A stretch of 52,457 nt of DNA from Faecalimicrobium dakarense (GCF_000499525.1 NZ_HG529244.1:1-52457), one strand, 5' to 3'. Shown: positions 16,881 through 26,058, counted from the first letter of the stretch. Made by a program: numbers and translations. The notes: a model not told the origin generated them from the sequence alone.

Positions 16881-17375
16881 TTGAATAGTAATTCAAGAAA
16901 AATAATAATGGCAGTATTAATAATTATATTAGGTTTAATAATTGCACAAATAAGATTAAATATATATAAAAAAATAAATAATAATCAAAAAAATATATAT
17001 CTTAATTGGGATATTAGTCTAGATACACCAGACAATGTAGTAGATATTTTTATAAGTGAGCCATCTTTTCATGGTGATGGTGAAAGATATGCTTATTTAG
17101 AATATTCCAAAGAGGATTTAAATAAGGTGAAAAATTTAAAAGAATGGATAATTATAAATAAAGACAATATAAAATCATTAAACAAAAAAATAGAGAAATT
17201 TAAAGAACAAGCATTTGAAATGAATAAATCTAACATAAAGTCTTATGAAGAAAATCCAATAAATTTAGAAATAGGGGATAAGTATATATACAAAAAAGAT
17301 AGTGATGGTAGCTATATAATATTAATATTAAAGGGAAAAGAGAATAGAGTTTATTTACAAGAGTGGAAAATATAG
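16881..17375 (+). CDS. hypothetical single-pass membrane protein
   Basis: A protein of 164 aa from a TTG start with GGGGGA upstream. One N-terminal membrane helix (residues ~8-26) is followed by an extracytoplasmic region with no recognised domain. The C-terminal 'GDKYIYKKDSDGSYIILIL' looks like a small beta-hairpin. It sits alone between the preceding terminator and the symporter promoter. Confidence 0.5.
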   Translation: MNSNSRKIIMAVLIIILGLIIAQIRLNIYKKINNNQKNIYLNWDISLDTPDNVVDIFISEPSFHGDGERYAYLEYSKEDLNKVKNLKEWIIINKDNIKSLNKKIEKFKEQAFEMNKSNIKSYEENPINLEIGDKYIYKKDSDGSYIILILKGKENRVYLQEWKI

Positions 17376-17481
17376 TTTTACAAATGAGACAGAAAAACAG
17401 TTTATTCGACAAAGATTTAATTATAATGTTGGTTAGATGACGTAATATAACAATATGAAAAATATAAATGTTAGATACTTG

Positions 17482-17510
17482 TTGAATATTAAAGATTAGT
17501 TTGCTATCAT
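17482..17510 (+). promoter_or_regulatory. candidate promoter of the symporter gene
   Basis: TTGAAT (17482-17487), a 17-bp spacer and TATCAT (17505-17510), leaving a leader of about 55 nt. Confidence 0.5.
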
Positions 17511-17572
17511 TTGTGTTGTAATCAATTTTTTATATCTATAAAATTATATTCATATTAAAAGGGGGATTTATT

Positions 17573-18772
17573 ATGAAAAAAATTTTTAACAGCTTAATTT
17601 TTAAGCTAGTGCTAGCAGTTACTATTGGTCTTATAATTGGTTTTGCGTCTTCAGAGTCTTTGATGAACGTAATAGTTACTCTTAAATACATTTTAGGGCA
17701 AGTGATATTTTTCTCAGTGCCACTAATAATAATTGGTTTTATAGCACCATCAATTGCTAGATTAAGACATAATGCTTCTCAATTACTAGGGTTTGCAATT
17801 GGATTTGCATATATATCATCAGTAGGTGCAGCTGCATTTTCTGCAATATTTGGTTATATGTTAATTCCAAAACTATCAATCGCTTCAGCTACTGGATCTT
17901 TACGTGAATTACCAGAGCTTATCTTCAAATTAGATATACCTCAAGTAATGCCTGTTATGAGTGCTTTATTTTTATCTATAATAATTGGTTTAGCAGTGAC
18001 ATGGACAAAAGCTGATTTAGTTGAAAAATTATTAAACCAATTCCAAGATATAGTTTTAAGCTTGGTGAATAGAATAGTAATACCTATACTACCTTTCTTT
18101 ATAGCTACAACATTTGCATCTTTAGCATACGAAGGTTCTATAACTAATCATCTTCCTGTATTTTTAAAGGTTATAGCTATTGTTCTTATTGGACACTTTA
18201 TATGGCTAGCAGTTCTATATATTATTGGAGGTGCTATATCAGGTAAAAATCCAATTGAAGTTATAAAACACTATGGCCCAGCTTACTTAACAGCTGTTGG
18301 AAGTATGTCTTCTGCGGCAACATTACCCGTAGCATTAGAATGTGCTAAGAAATCTAAATCTTTAAGAAAAGATATATTAGATTTCTCTGTTCCACTTTGT
18401 GCAAATATACATCTTTGTGGATCTGTTTTAACTGAAGTATTCTTTGTAATGGTTGTATCTCAAATTCTTTATGGAAAACTTCCAAGTGTTACTACTATGA
18501 TTTTATTTATAGTATTACTTGGAATATTTGCAATAGGAGCACCGGGTGTTCCTGGTGGTACAGTTATGGCATCTCTTGGTTTAATAACTAGTGTTCTTGG
18601 ATTTAATGAAACTGGAACAGCACTTGTATTAACTATATTTGCTCTTCAAGATAGCTTTGGTACAGCTTGTAACGTTGTTGGAGACGGTGCAATAACCCTT
18701 ATGCTTACCGGAGTTGCAGATAAAAAGAACATAAAAAGTGAGGAAGTTTCTTCTGATTTATCAGAAATTTAA
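17573..18772 (+). CDS. dicarboxylate/amino acid:cation symporter (DAACS/SDF family)
   Basis: A membrane protein of 399 aa with the SDF fold: 'LGQVIFFSVPLIIIGFIAPS' near the start, the serine-rich hairpin 'AVGSMSSAATLPVALECAKK', and 'APGVPGGTVMASLG' and 'DSFGTACNVVGDGA' in the transport core. Members import glutamate, aspartate, serine/threonine or C4-dicarboxylates with Na+ or H+. The substrate cannot be fixed from sequence. A GGGGGA ribosome binding site precedes the ATG. It is transcribed alone. Confidence 0.9.
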   Translation: MKKIFNSLIFKLVLAVTIGLIIGFASSESLMNVIVTLKYILGQVIFFSVPLIIIGFIAPSIARLRHNASQLLGFAIGFAYISSVGAAAFSAIFGYMLIPKLSIASATGSLRELPELIFKLDIPQVMPVMSALFLSIIIGLAVTWTKADLVEKLLNQFQDIVLSLVNRIVIPILPFFIATTFASLAYEGSITNHLPVFLKVIAIVLIGHFIWLAVLYIIGGAISGKNPIEVIKHYGPAYLTAVGSMSSAATLPVALECAKKSKSLRKDILDFSVPLCANIHLCGSVLTEVFFVMVVSQILYGKLPSVTTMILFIVLLGIFAIGAPGVPGGTVMASLGLITSVLGFNETGTALVLTIFALQDSFGTACNVVGDGAITLMLTGVADKKNIKSEEVSSDLSEI

Positions 18773-18793
18773 TATACGTATAAGTTTATAAAT

Positions 18794-18840
18794 AAAAACA
18801 AGCCTTATTAAAAGATATTTTTTATAAGGCTTGTTTTTAT
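18794..18840 (+). terminator. terminator after the symporter gene
   Basis: AAAAACAAGCCTTATTAAA / TTTTTATAAGGCTTGTTTTT, a long stem with a short loop and T run. Confidence 0.85.
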
Positions 18841-18939
18841 TATCGCATAAAATAATTTTGATATAAAATATTAGGATATGGTAAGATAAAACATAAGTAG
18901 TAGGTGGAATTATGAAAAAATATTAAGTGAGGGAAACTA

Positions 18940-19470
18940 ATGAACATAAAAATAAGACAAGAAAATGAAAAAGATTATAAAGTAAGCGAAGATTTAGTAA
19001 AACTAGCTTTTGAAAATGAAGAATTTAGTGATAAGAGTGAGCATTTGTTAGTAAATAGACTTAGAAAAGGAAACTCTTTTATAAAAGAATTATCTATGGT
19101 AGTAGAAGATAATGAAAAGATTGTAGGACATATTTTATTTACAAAAGCACTAATAGATAATGGTAAAGAAAAGTTTGAAACTTTAGCTTTAGCACCACTT
19201 TCAGTTTTACCAAAGTATCAAGGTAAAGGTATAGGAAGTAAGTTAATTAAAGAAGGTTTAAAAAAAGCAAAAGAAATGGGATATAAATCAGTTATAGTTT
19301 TAGGTCATGATAAGTATTATCCTAGATTTGGATTTATACCTGCAAGTAATTATGATATAAAAGCTCCATTTGAAGTACCTAATGAAGCATTTATGGCTTT
19401 AGAATTAATCCCTAATGGTTTAGAAAATATTAGTGGAACAGTAGTTTATGCAAAAGAGTTTCTTATATAA
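18940..19470 (+). CDS. GNAT-family N-acetyltransferase (YhbS-like)
   Basis: A protein of 176 aa with the GNAT acetyl-CoA loop 'LSVLPKYQGKGIGSKLI' (motif A, Q/RxxGxG/A) at about residues 87-103. It then has 'VIVLGHDKYYPRFGFIPAS', typical of the YhbS subgroup. It transfers acetyl from acetyl-CoA to an unknown amine. A GAGGG ribosome binding site sits 10 nt before the ATG. Monocistronic. Confidence 0.85.
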   Translation: MNIKIRQENEKDYKVSEDLVKLAFENEEFSDKSEHLLVNRLRKGNSFIKELSMVVEDNEKIVGHILFTKALIDNGKEKFETLALAPLSVLPKYQGKGIGSKLIKEGLKKAKEMGYKSVIVLGHDKYYPRFGFIPASNYDIKAPFEVPNEAFMALELIPNGLENISGTVVYAKEFLI

Positions 19471-19595
19471 TAATTACAACTAATAAACAATCTAAATACT
19501 CTATATAGTTAAAATCAATATGTGTTCTAATTTTATAGGAAACTATAAGAATTACAAAACTAATTATATAAGTATAGCGAACTTATGTTAATATA

Positions 19596-19880
19596 ATGGG
19601 TGGTAAATCCTCATGCATATTACAAAATGCTTTGCAGTTTGTGGATGAACCAGGATATGCCTGTGCTATCATCAGATTATCATATGCAGATTTTAATAAT
19701 ATAATAGCATCTATAGGAGCAATAGCCTGTGAAAGTATATTAATAAGTAATAATAGGAAAAAATATCAAGAAATAAATGAAGAAAGACAAAGAATTGAAG
19801 ACTTAAAAGCAATGGTAGTTGAAATGCCTAATTTCATTGGTGGACCTGTAGAAAAAATTGGAGAATTTTTTAGAAAATGA
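19596..19880 (+). pseudogene. phage terminase large-subunit fragment joined to other phage-like sequence
   Basis: Residues 1-33 ('GGKSSCILQNALQFVDEPGY...SYADF') match the Walker A region of phage terminase large subunits, which normally continue with the ATPase for another ~400 aa. Here they switch abruptly into an unrelated segment ('NNIIASIGAIACESILIS', then a Lys/Glu-rich helix) and stop after 94 aa. The upstream Gly-rich part of the Walker loop is missing. This is a deletion scar of a prophage, not a working enzyme. Confidence 0.6.
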
Positions 19881-20040
19881 AGTACATTACATAATTAAAG
19901 CAACTTCAAATGATAATCCAAATAAAGCTGGATTAGTATATGACAAAGGAAGAGATCCAGGGGATAATGTAGGTATGTTTAGATATGAAGGTAGACTAAG
20001 TATCCCACTTACAATAAAAATACATGCAAGGGCGATTTAA
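19858..20040 (+). pseudogene. short fragment in the prophage scar
   Basis: A frame of 60 codons from TTG 19858 overlapping the previous fragment by 23 nt. The readable part 'IIKATSNDNPNKAGLVYDKG' has no family I recognise. It lacks a convincing ribosome binding site, so the true coding part probably lost its 5' end. Grouped with the phage debris by position. Confidence 0.3.
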
Positions 20041-20049
20041 GGTGTATAT

Positions 20050-20238
20050 ATGAGCAAAGGAATATTAGTAAAATTAATTGATGCAATAAAAGAGAACAAC
20101 AGAAGAGAAACTATTAAAAAGCAAAACTATAATAAGCAGCAACAGGAAGTGGATTATTTTCAAGTAGGAATAATGACAACAATAATAAATCACAATAAGA
20201 AATTCTTGGAGTATATATGTATATTTGGTATACTATGA
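20050..20238 (+). CDS. small hypothetical protein in the prophage scar
   Basis: A protein of 62 aa with AAGGTG 6 nt before ATG 20050. The first half is a charged helix ('LIDAIKENNRRETIKKQ') and the end is hydrophobic. It is unrecognised, may be another decayed phage gene, and coding status is uncertain. Confidence 0.3.
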   Translation: MSKGILVKLIDAIKENNRRETIKKQNYNKQQQEVDYFQVGIMTTIINHNKKFLEYICIFGIL

Positions 20239-20303
20239 TTTAGATTCAAACATAAAAATATATATTGGAACAAATTAATATAACAACTAAGGAGATTGAC
20301 AGA

Positions 20304-20693
20304 ATGAAAGAAATAATAAGATTAGGAAAAAAAATAATAAAAATAATGTTTTTTTTATTTATAGTACTGTATATGTGGGGTTTACACTTAGGCTCAAAAG
20401 AATATAAAAGAATTGAACCTGAAGTTAAAAAACAATTCAATAATTTAGAATGGAAAATGGATGATACTACATGGTTTGGAAGTGAAGTAGAAACTAAATT
20501 TAAAAATACTACTAGAACAACTTTAGGTGTTAAAATTAGTTATAAATTAAAAGATTATGATGGAACAATATTAGAAGAAGGTATTTCAGATGAAGTTAGA
20601 ATTGAACCAGGAGATACAAAATTGATTGAAATTCCACTTGGATATAAAAATGTATCAGTTGATAATCTTGATTTTAAATTGAATAATTTTTAA
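20304..20693 (+). CDS. membrane-anchored FxLYD-like domain protein
   Basis: A protein of 129 aa from ATG 20304, 9 nt after AAGGAG; an upstream in-frame TTG has no ribosome binding site. A membrane helix (~residues 12-29) is followed by an extracytoplasmic Ig-like domain: 'VETKFKNTTRTTLGVKISYK', 'KDYDGTILEEG' and 'IEPGDTKLIEIPL'. This pattern (a 'neighbouring-group' polar beta-sandwich ending in an induced-by-Gly-Asp turn) resembles FxLYD domains. The role is unknown. A strong terminator follows. Confidence 0.6.
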   Translation: MKEIIRLGKKIIKIMFFLFIVLYMWGLHLGSKEYKRIEPEVKKQFNNLEWKMDDTTWFGSEVETKFKNTTRTTLGVKISYKLKDYDGTILEEGISDEVRIEPGDTKLIEIPLGYKNVSVDNLDFKLNNF

Positions 20694-20742
20694 AAGGAGA
20701 ATCTGCATGAATATATATGTTTAAATATAAGATTTATATAGT

Positions 20743-20776
20743 AAAAAAGACCGCTTAAATTTAAGTGGTCTTTTTT
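20743..20776 (+). terminator. intrinsic terminator
   Basis: AAAAAAGACCGCTTAAA / TTTAAGTGGTCTTTTTT, near-perfect with one G-U pair. It is A- and T-flanked, so it can stop transcription from both sides. Confidence 0.88.
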
Positions 20777-20812
20777 ACTATAACTAAAGAAACATAGGTA
20801 CTTTATTTAAAA

Positions 20813-21160
20813 TTAAAAAACAATAATGCAAATCATTAAAATTAATGAAGATACAAGTTTAAACAAAGTATAATAATAAGATTTCTTATATTTATCTAAT
20901 TTATAAAGCTTAATAGTTTTTAAATAATTCTCAAAGGCACTAAGAGCATACAGAAAAATTAATACATAAGAGTAATGCATATTCTTAATTGCTACAAGGT
21001 AAAGACATATTAAAAGACCAAAAGATAATAGATATCTAAGCTTATTAGGTAAAAGTTTAAGTTCAGTCTCTTTATCAATATTTTTTATATAAAATTTCTT
21101 CTTTAAAATAAAACCAATAATAATATCTGAAGCTAATAAAATAAGTACTAATAAGGCCAT
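20813..21160 (-). CDS. hypothetical multi-pass membrane protein
   Basis: A protein of 115 aa with about four hydrophobic segments (starting 'MALLVLILLASDIIIGFIL') and basic loops. No family is recognised. GAAGGGAG is found 9 nt before the ATG. It is convergent with the preceding gene and shares its terminator. Confidence 0.55.
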   Translation of the reverse strand: MALLVLILLASDIIIGFILKKKFYIKNIDKETELKLLPNKLRYLLSFGLLICLYLVAIKNMHYSYVLIFLYALSAFENYLKTIKLYKLDKYKKSYYYTLFKLVSSLILMICIIVF

Positions 21161-21301
21161 TTAGGCAAATCTCCCTTCAAGGATATATAATCATGTAAAT
21201 TAGAATACTTCTAAAATGAATAATAGTATATTTTTTGAGAAAGTTCAACAAAGAGTAACATTGTTTAAGACAAGTTCATAGCTTATATTAGGGGTGCTAT
21301 T

Positions 21302-21517
21302 ATGAAAATAGAGGAAATTATGAAACAAGTAAAAGACACTATGGACAATTATAATTTGACTTTTGAACAAGCCCTAGAACTATTCAAAGTTCAAAACACT
21401 TTAGGAAATTTAGAAAGCTTATGTGAAAAGTTAGATAAAACAAGTGCAGAAATATCAAATCTATCTGAAAAAGTTGATGCTGTAGTAGCAATACTATCAT
21501 ATACAAATTTTAAATAA
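21302..21517 (+). CDS. small coiled-coil hypothetical protein
   Basis: A protein of 71 aa. Residues ~35-62 ('LESLCEKLDKTSAEISNLSE' and following) have a heptad pattern of a short coiled coil. The N-terminal half reads like a small helical domain ('YNLTFEQALELFKVQN'). A GGGGTG ribosome binding site precedes the ATG, and a strong terminator begins at its stop codon, supporting a real gene. Its function is unknown, and phage or plasmid origin is possible given the neighbourhood. Confidence 0.6.
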   Translation: MKIEEIMKQVKDTMDNYNLTFEQALELFKVQNTLGNLESLCEKLDKTSAEISNLSEKVDAVVAILSYTNFK

Positions 21518-21559
21518 TACAAAAGCACCTGTTTAATTATAGGTGCTTTTGTATTATTT
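21516..21559 (+). terminator. terminator overlapping the small-gene stop
   Basis: AATACAAAAGCACCT / AGGTGCTTTTGTATT, a perfect 15-bp stem with a 10-nt loop. Confidence 0.88.
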
Positions 21560-21678
21560 AAAAAATTTAGAAAAAATCGAAATTTGTATTTCATATAAAA
21601 AGGAAAAAAGCATATATATGTAAAATATAATAACTAACACAAATATGATATTAAAACTAAAATAGGGGATGTGTATAT

Positions 21679-22152
21679 ATGAACATTACAGAAGGAAGGT
21701 ATAGAATGTTTGAAATATATGCTAAAGAATACAAAAAAATTATGCAAGAAAAAGATCAAAAAAAGATTAATAGACTAGAAGAAAAGATGAATTACATAGA
21801 TAAAGAATTAACTGATTATACTAAAGAATTTTGCAAGCTAGATTTAGAATTTAAGGAAAATTCAAATGAAATTCCAGACCCTATAAAATATTATATGGAA
21901 AATGGTATTGCCTTAAATCCACATAATTACGTAAATAACACTAAATGGGAAGGATTTTGGAAAAAGTGTAGTGGAAAGGATTTAGAATATTTTATATCAT
22001 ACCTAGAATATCCAATTATGTATCCAAAACATGAAAATTATATAGAAAATAATAAAAATTTGATAGATGTGTTTAAAAATGAAACAGGATTTAATAAAAC
22101 TCCATATGGAGTAATTTGTGCAGAAACTATAAATAAGAAATATTTTAAATAG
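21679..22152 (+). CDS. hypothetical soluble protein
   Basis: A protein of 157 aa, highly charged, with an N-terminal coiled-coil-prone helix (residues ~10-60) followed by a Tyr/Trp-rich part ('NTKWEGFWKKCSGKDLEYFI'). There is no signal, membrane segment or recognised domain. AGGGGATG lies upstream of ATG 21679. The 204-bp gap after it (22153-22356) holds no recognisable element beyond the next gene's leader. Confidence 0.5.
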   Translation: MNITEGRYRMFEIYAKEYKKIMQEKDQKKINRLEEKMNYIDKELTDYTKEFCKLDLEFKENSNEIPDPIKYYMENGIALNPHNYVNNTKWEGFWKKCSGKDLEYFISYLEYPIMYPKHENYIENNKNLIDVFKNETGFNKTPYGVICAETINKKYFK

Positions 22153-22356
22153 ATTATAAAAAATGAGTTTAAAGATTCGATTTTAAGAAAGTTGGGTAAT
22201 TAATAATTTTGAAATAAAAGCTAAACAAATCTTCATTATTGACGAATAAATAATAAAGGAATATTTTAGAATAATACCATTATTTACTAAAAGAATAACA
22301 TGTCGTATAATTGTTGCATATGGAAAATAATGGAAATGAGGATGAGGTGGAGATAA

Positions 22357-24561
22357 TTGAAAAATAAAATTGCATTAGCAACATTAGCTATGTTACCTAT
22401 AGCAGCCACTAATGTAAGTGCATCTGGACATATAGGAGTCGTGACAACAAGTTCCTTAAATGTAAGAAGCGGAGTAGGAACTAATAATAGTGTTATTTTT
22501 ACAATAAAAAAAGGTGACCAAGTCGAAATAAAAGAAACATCAGATGGATGGTATAAGATAAGAACTAACTCAGGACAAGAGGGTTGGTCATCTTCTGAAT
22601 ATATATCAACTAGTCAAATTGCAAGCCAAGAATCTTCAACAGGAAATAAGAAAAAAACTACTGATAGAGTAAACTTAAGAAATGGAGCTGGAACTAGTTA
22701 TAGAGTTATTACCACTTTAAATAAAGGTGAAGTGTTGGAAGTTGTTTCAGAAAGCAATGGATGGGCAAAAGTTAAGCATGATGGAAGACTAGGTTACATT
22801 TCTAGTCAGTACCTAGAAAATTTAGGGTCGAGTTCTAGTAATGTATCATCAACAAAAATAGTTGATACAGATACACTAAATGTAAGAAGTGGACCAAGTA
22901 CTAGCAATGGAATAGTAGGTAAACTACATAAAGGTGAAAAAGTAGGTGTAATATCAGAAGGCAATGGATGGTCAAAAATAAAGTTTAATTCTACTGAAGC
23001 ATATACTTCTACAATGTATCTAAAAGCAGAAGGTCAGGTTACTGTACCAGAAAAACCATCAAAACCAGATACTACTCCTGAAGCTACTAAAGAAACGAAA
23101 GTAGTAAATACATCTTCATTAAATGTAAGAAATGGAGCGGGAACTAGCAATTCTAAAATAGGAAGCTTAAAATTAGGAGAAAAAGTAGAAGTAATATCAG
23201 AAAGCAATGGATGGTCAAAAATTAAGTTTAGCGGGTCTACTGGGTATGTATCAAGTCAGTATTTAAGCAAAATAAATACAAGTCCAGAAACACCAGAAAA
23301 ACCATCTCAACCAGAAACTACTAAAGAAACAAAACAAGTAAATACATCTTCATTAAATGTAAGAAGTGGAGCAGGAACTAATAATTCTAAAATAGGAAGC
23401 TTAAAATTAGGAGAAAAAATAGAAGTAATATCAGAAAGCAAAGGATGGTCTAAAATTAAGTTTAATGGATCTACTGGATATGTATCAAGTCAGTATTTAA
23501 GTAAAGTAAATACAAGTCCGGAAATACCAGAGAAACCATCTCAACCAGAAACTCCAACACAAGCAAAAGAGGTAAATACATCTTCATTAAATGTAAGAAG
23601 TGGTCCAGGAACTAACTATTCTAAAGTAGGAAGCCTTAAGCAAGGAAATAAGGTAGATGTAATATCTGAAAATAACGGATGGTCAAAAATAAAGTTTAGC
23701 GGAAAAGATGGCTTTGTATCAAGTGAATACTTAAGCCAAGAAGGTGGCTCTAAACCAGAAAATCCAGTACCTCCTGTTGTAGGTGGAGATAGTGTTCAAA
23801 TAGTAGATGGTGCTACTGTACATAATAAAGGACTAATTTATTCATTAAGTAATCACGTTGAAAAGCAGATTAATGTGGGTAAAAATGTAATGAATTCAGC
23901 TAATGCGGGTAAAAATGACTTAGAATATTTCTTAAATCCTAATAATTTTAGAAATAGTAAAAAGGGAATGATGCAGTTCTTAAGATTAGACAGCTACAAA
24001 GGTGGAATAACTGCTGGTGAGTTAAATTCATTTTTAAATGCTCAAAGGCTTTCTTCACAAGGAACTAATGTATTCTATAATCAGGGGCAAGCTTTTATAG
24101 ATGCTGCTAGAAAATATAATATAGATTTAGTATATCTTGTAGCACATTCTATGTGGGAAACGGGATATGGTTCTTCAACATTAGCACAAGGACAAGTTTT
24201 AACAAGCTATAAGGGACAAGCTTTAAGTTCACCAGTTAAAGTTTATAACTTCTTCGGTATAGGTGCATTTGATGGAACAGCTAACCTATCAGGAGCAGAA
24301 GCGGCTTATGCAAATGGATGGACAAGTGTAGAAAAAACTATTGAGGGATCTGCAAAATGGATAGCAAATAATTATTTAAAGAGCTCAAAATATGACCAAA
24401 ATACGGTTTATAAGATGAAGTTTTACTATGAAAATCCAAGACACCAGTATGCAACAGACGTAAACTGGGCAAATGGAATATCAGGTATAATGTATAGATT
24501 AATAGGAATGTATGATACAACAAGTAATTTAAAATATGAAATTCCGATTTATCAGGGATAG
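22357..24561 (+). CDS. secreted endo-beta-N-acetylglucosaminidase with six SH3b repeats
   Basis: A protein of 734 aa. A signal peptide ends near 'NVSA' (~residue 22). Six bacterial SH3 domains follow (about residues 28-465), each with the 'SLNVRSGxGT' and 'GWSKIKF' motifs and Pro/Glu linkers; the last three are almost identical, indicating recent duplication. The C-terminal ~200 residues form a GH73-type glucosaminidase with the acid Glu601 in 'HSMWETGYGSSTLAQG' and 'VYNFFGIGAFDG'. It should cleave the glycan strand of peptidoglycan (GlcNAc-MurNAc) outside the cell, with SH3b domains binding the wall. The start is TTG 22357, supported by AGGTGGAG. Possible role in cell separation or autolysis. 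Confidence 0.92.
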   Translation: MKNKIALATLAMLPIAATNVSASGHIGVVTTSSLNVRSGVGTNNSVIFTIKKGDQVEIKETSDGWYKIRTNSGQEGWSSSEYISTSQIASQESSTGNKKKTTDRVNLRNGAGTSYRVITTLNKGEVLEVVSESNGWAKVKHDGRLGYISSQYLENLGSSSSNVSSTKIVDTDTLNVRSGPSTSNGIVGKLHKGEKVGVISEGNGWSKIKFNSTEAYTSTMYLKAEGQVTVPEKPSKPDTTPEATKETKVVNTSSLNVRNGAGTSNSKIGSLKLGEKVEVISESNGWSKIKFSGSTGYVSSQYLSKINTSPETPEKPSQPETTKETKQVNTSSLNVRSGAGTNNSKIGSLKLGEKIEVISESKGWSKIKFNGSTGYVSSQYLSKVNTSPEIPEKPSQPETPTQAKEVNTSSLNVRSGPGTNYSKVGSLKQGNKVDVISENNGWSKIKFSGKDGFVSSEYLSQEGGSKPENPVPPVVGGDSVQIVDGATVHNKGLIYSLSNHVEKQINVGKNVMNSANAGKNDLEYFLNPNNFRNSKKGMMQFLRLDSYKGGITAGELNSFLNAQRLSSQGTNVFYNQGQAFIDAARKYNIDLVYLVAHSMWETGYGSSTLAQGQVLTSYKGQALSSPVKVYNFFGIGAFDGTANLSGAEAAYANGWTSVEKTIEGSAKWIANNYLKSSKYDQNTVYKMKFYYENPRHQYATDVNWANGISGIMYRLIGMYDTTSNLKYEIPIYQG

Positions 24562-24570
24562 TATAAAAAA

Positions 24571-24608
24571 TAACTAGATTAATAAAATATTAATCTAGTT
24601 ATTTTTTA
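24571..24608. terminator. terminator after the glucosaminidase gene
   Basis: TAACTAGATTAATA / TATTAATCTAGTTA, a 14-bp stem with a 3-nt loop, flanked by A6 and T6. It probably serves the convergent gene too. Confidence 0.88.
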
Positions 24609-24621
24609 TTAAATATTAATT

Positions 24622-24999
24622 TTATTTTTCGATGTTTGGATTATTATTAAAAATTCTATAAACTATTGCTGATAATAATAAAATGTTTAAGATAAAGCAA
24701 CCTAAGCCAAGTAATCTTAAATCTTTACTAGTAGTTAATACCCAAATAGTAGTAAAGATTGTGAATAGTACAATTGGAACAAGAGCTACAAAGTATCTTT
24801 TTTTAGAAAATAAAACACATATTATAGTTAAAATACAAATAAGAGCAATTGGTAATAAGAACAATCCAGTTTCACTTATAACGACTGGATAATCAGAACT
24901 ATCAAATAAATAGAATGAAGATGGTATTACCATTCCCATTAAATATATGAAAACCCCAATATTTCCGAATATATCATAGAGAATACTTCCTTTTTTCAT
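24622..24999 (-). CDS. hypothetical four-helix membrane protein
   Basis: A protein of 125 aa with about four membrane helices ('GNIGVFIYLMGMVIPSSFYL', 'GLFLLPIALICILTIICVLF' and two more). No family is recognised. I prefer ATG 24999, 10 nt after AGGA, over GTG 25008, which would overlap the ribosome binding site. Convergent with the glucosaminidase gene. Confidence 0.55.
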   Translation of the reverse strand: MKKGSILYDIFGNIGVFIYLMGMVIPSSFYLFDSSDYPVVISETGLFLLPIALICILTIICVLFSKKRYFVALVPIVLFTIFTTIWVLTTSKDLRLLGLGCFILNILLLSAIVYRIFNNNPNIEK

Positions 25000-25082
25000 T
25001 TTAGTCACATCCTTGTAAAGTATTAAAATATAACTAAATTATAACATTAAATTTCATATTACAAAAATATTTTAAACAACAT

Positions 25083-25139
25083 AAAAATTCCCCAGAAAAT
25101 ATAGATTTTAATAAGTTCTATTTTACGGGGGATTTTTTA
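25083..25139. terminator. bidirectional terminator
   Basis: A stem AAAAATTCCCC..GAAAATATAGA paired with TCTATTTTAC..GGGGGATTTTTT, lying between the two minus-strand genes. It terminates the metallopeptidase-like gene. Confidence 0.75.
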
Positions 25140-25150
25140 TTAGCGAATTT

Positions 25151-25822
25151 TTATTTAAAATATCTTTTGTACTTGAAAAATACATCTATATTATGTTCTT
25201 TAACAATATTTTTTAAATTACCAAAGTTATAGGTAGCTAGTGCATATTCTCTCATCTTATTAAAAACTAGTTTTTCACTATCATCTTTAAATATTAAAAA
25301 GTCTCTTGCTATATCCCAGGCCTTAGACTCTCTAGCAATTAGGTTTTGCTTTAATTTTAAAACACAAAGTTCAAGATCATAAGGTATATTACCTTTATGA
25401 AAATCAGTATTATTAATATCTATATCATATTCAATAATTTTATCTACAATATCAGATAATATTTCTGAGTACTCCTCTTTAGACTTAGAAATATCAGGGT
25501 CTAATATATGGCCAATTTCATGAGATAGTACAAACTTGGCTATGGATTGAATGTTAGCGGAATTAATAGGGATAACATTTTTATCTACATTTATAAAAGC
25601 AAAAAAATTATAACAAAAAGATAAAAATCCAAGTTTTGATGCTAAAATAAGTCTAAAGTTAGGCAGTGTACAAATAGGTATATTTCTGGTTCTAGAGTAA
25701 TAAAGATATACTTTTTTACTTATGTTAATGTTTGATAAAGACTTTTTAAGTAATTTTTTTTCTCCTAATTCTCGGTAGTAAAGTGCTATTTTTCTATAAT
25801 TATCTGCATCAAAAGAAGACAT
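25151..25822 (-). CDS. putative zinc metallopeptidase-like protein (HEIGH motif)
   Basis: A protein of 223 aa, soluble and without a signal peptide. His101-Glu102-x-x-His105 in 'LSHEIGHILDP' is a classic zincin motif, with possible third ligands downstream (Glu in 'KEEYSEILSD' or 'ARESKAWDIA'). The layout recalls ImmA/IrrE-like or phage-type M78 peptidases, but the flanking sequence is not a clean match, so the subgroup stays open. No substrate or repressor gene lies beside it. Confidence 0.65.
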   Translation of the reverse strand: MSSFDADNYRKIALYYRELGEKKLLKKSLSNINISKKVYLYYSRTRNIPICTLPNFRLILASKLGFLSFCYNFFAFINVDKNVIPINSANIQSIAKFVLSHEIGHILDPDISKSKEEYSEILSDIVDKIIEYDIDINNTDFHKGNIPYDLELCVLKLKQNLIARESKAWDIARDFLIFKDDSEKLVFNKMREYALATYNFGNLKNIVKEHNIDVFFKYKRYFK

Positions 25823-26011
25823 GATAACACCGCCTTGCGTTATAGTATTGTATATTATAATATTAAATAAAGTTAGATTTGTAGCTAATCCAATTTAAAA
25901 TAGTACAGGTATAAAATTAAGTTTTAAAAATCAAAATATTTTGAAAATGTATTACTTAAATATTTTATTAAAATATTGATGTGAAAATTTAGATAACACA
26001 CTGGTCAAAAG

Positions 26012-26032
26012 GGTATATACCTATGATATAAT
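26012..26032 (+). promoter_or_regulatory. polC promoter region with palindrome
   Basis: An extended -10 TGATATAAT (TATAAT 26027-26032) is preceded by the 10-bp palindrome GGTATATACC (26012-26021) within the spacer. The -35 is weak. The palindrome may be chance. Confidence 0.45.
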
Positions 26033-26058
26033 AGTTAGTCTATAGAAGGGAGTTGCCT

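Noticed and set aside
16075-17375. The two membrane-anchored proteins as a toxin-immunity pair
   Set aside because: They are separated by a strong terminator, show no toxin domain and are not small-protein pairs; only similar architecture links them.
26012-26021. GGTATATACC in the polC promoter as a specific operator
   Set aside because: Ten-bp palindromes of this composition are expected by chance in such AT-rich DNA, and no second copy is present near another gene.
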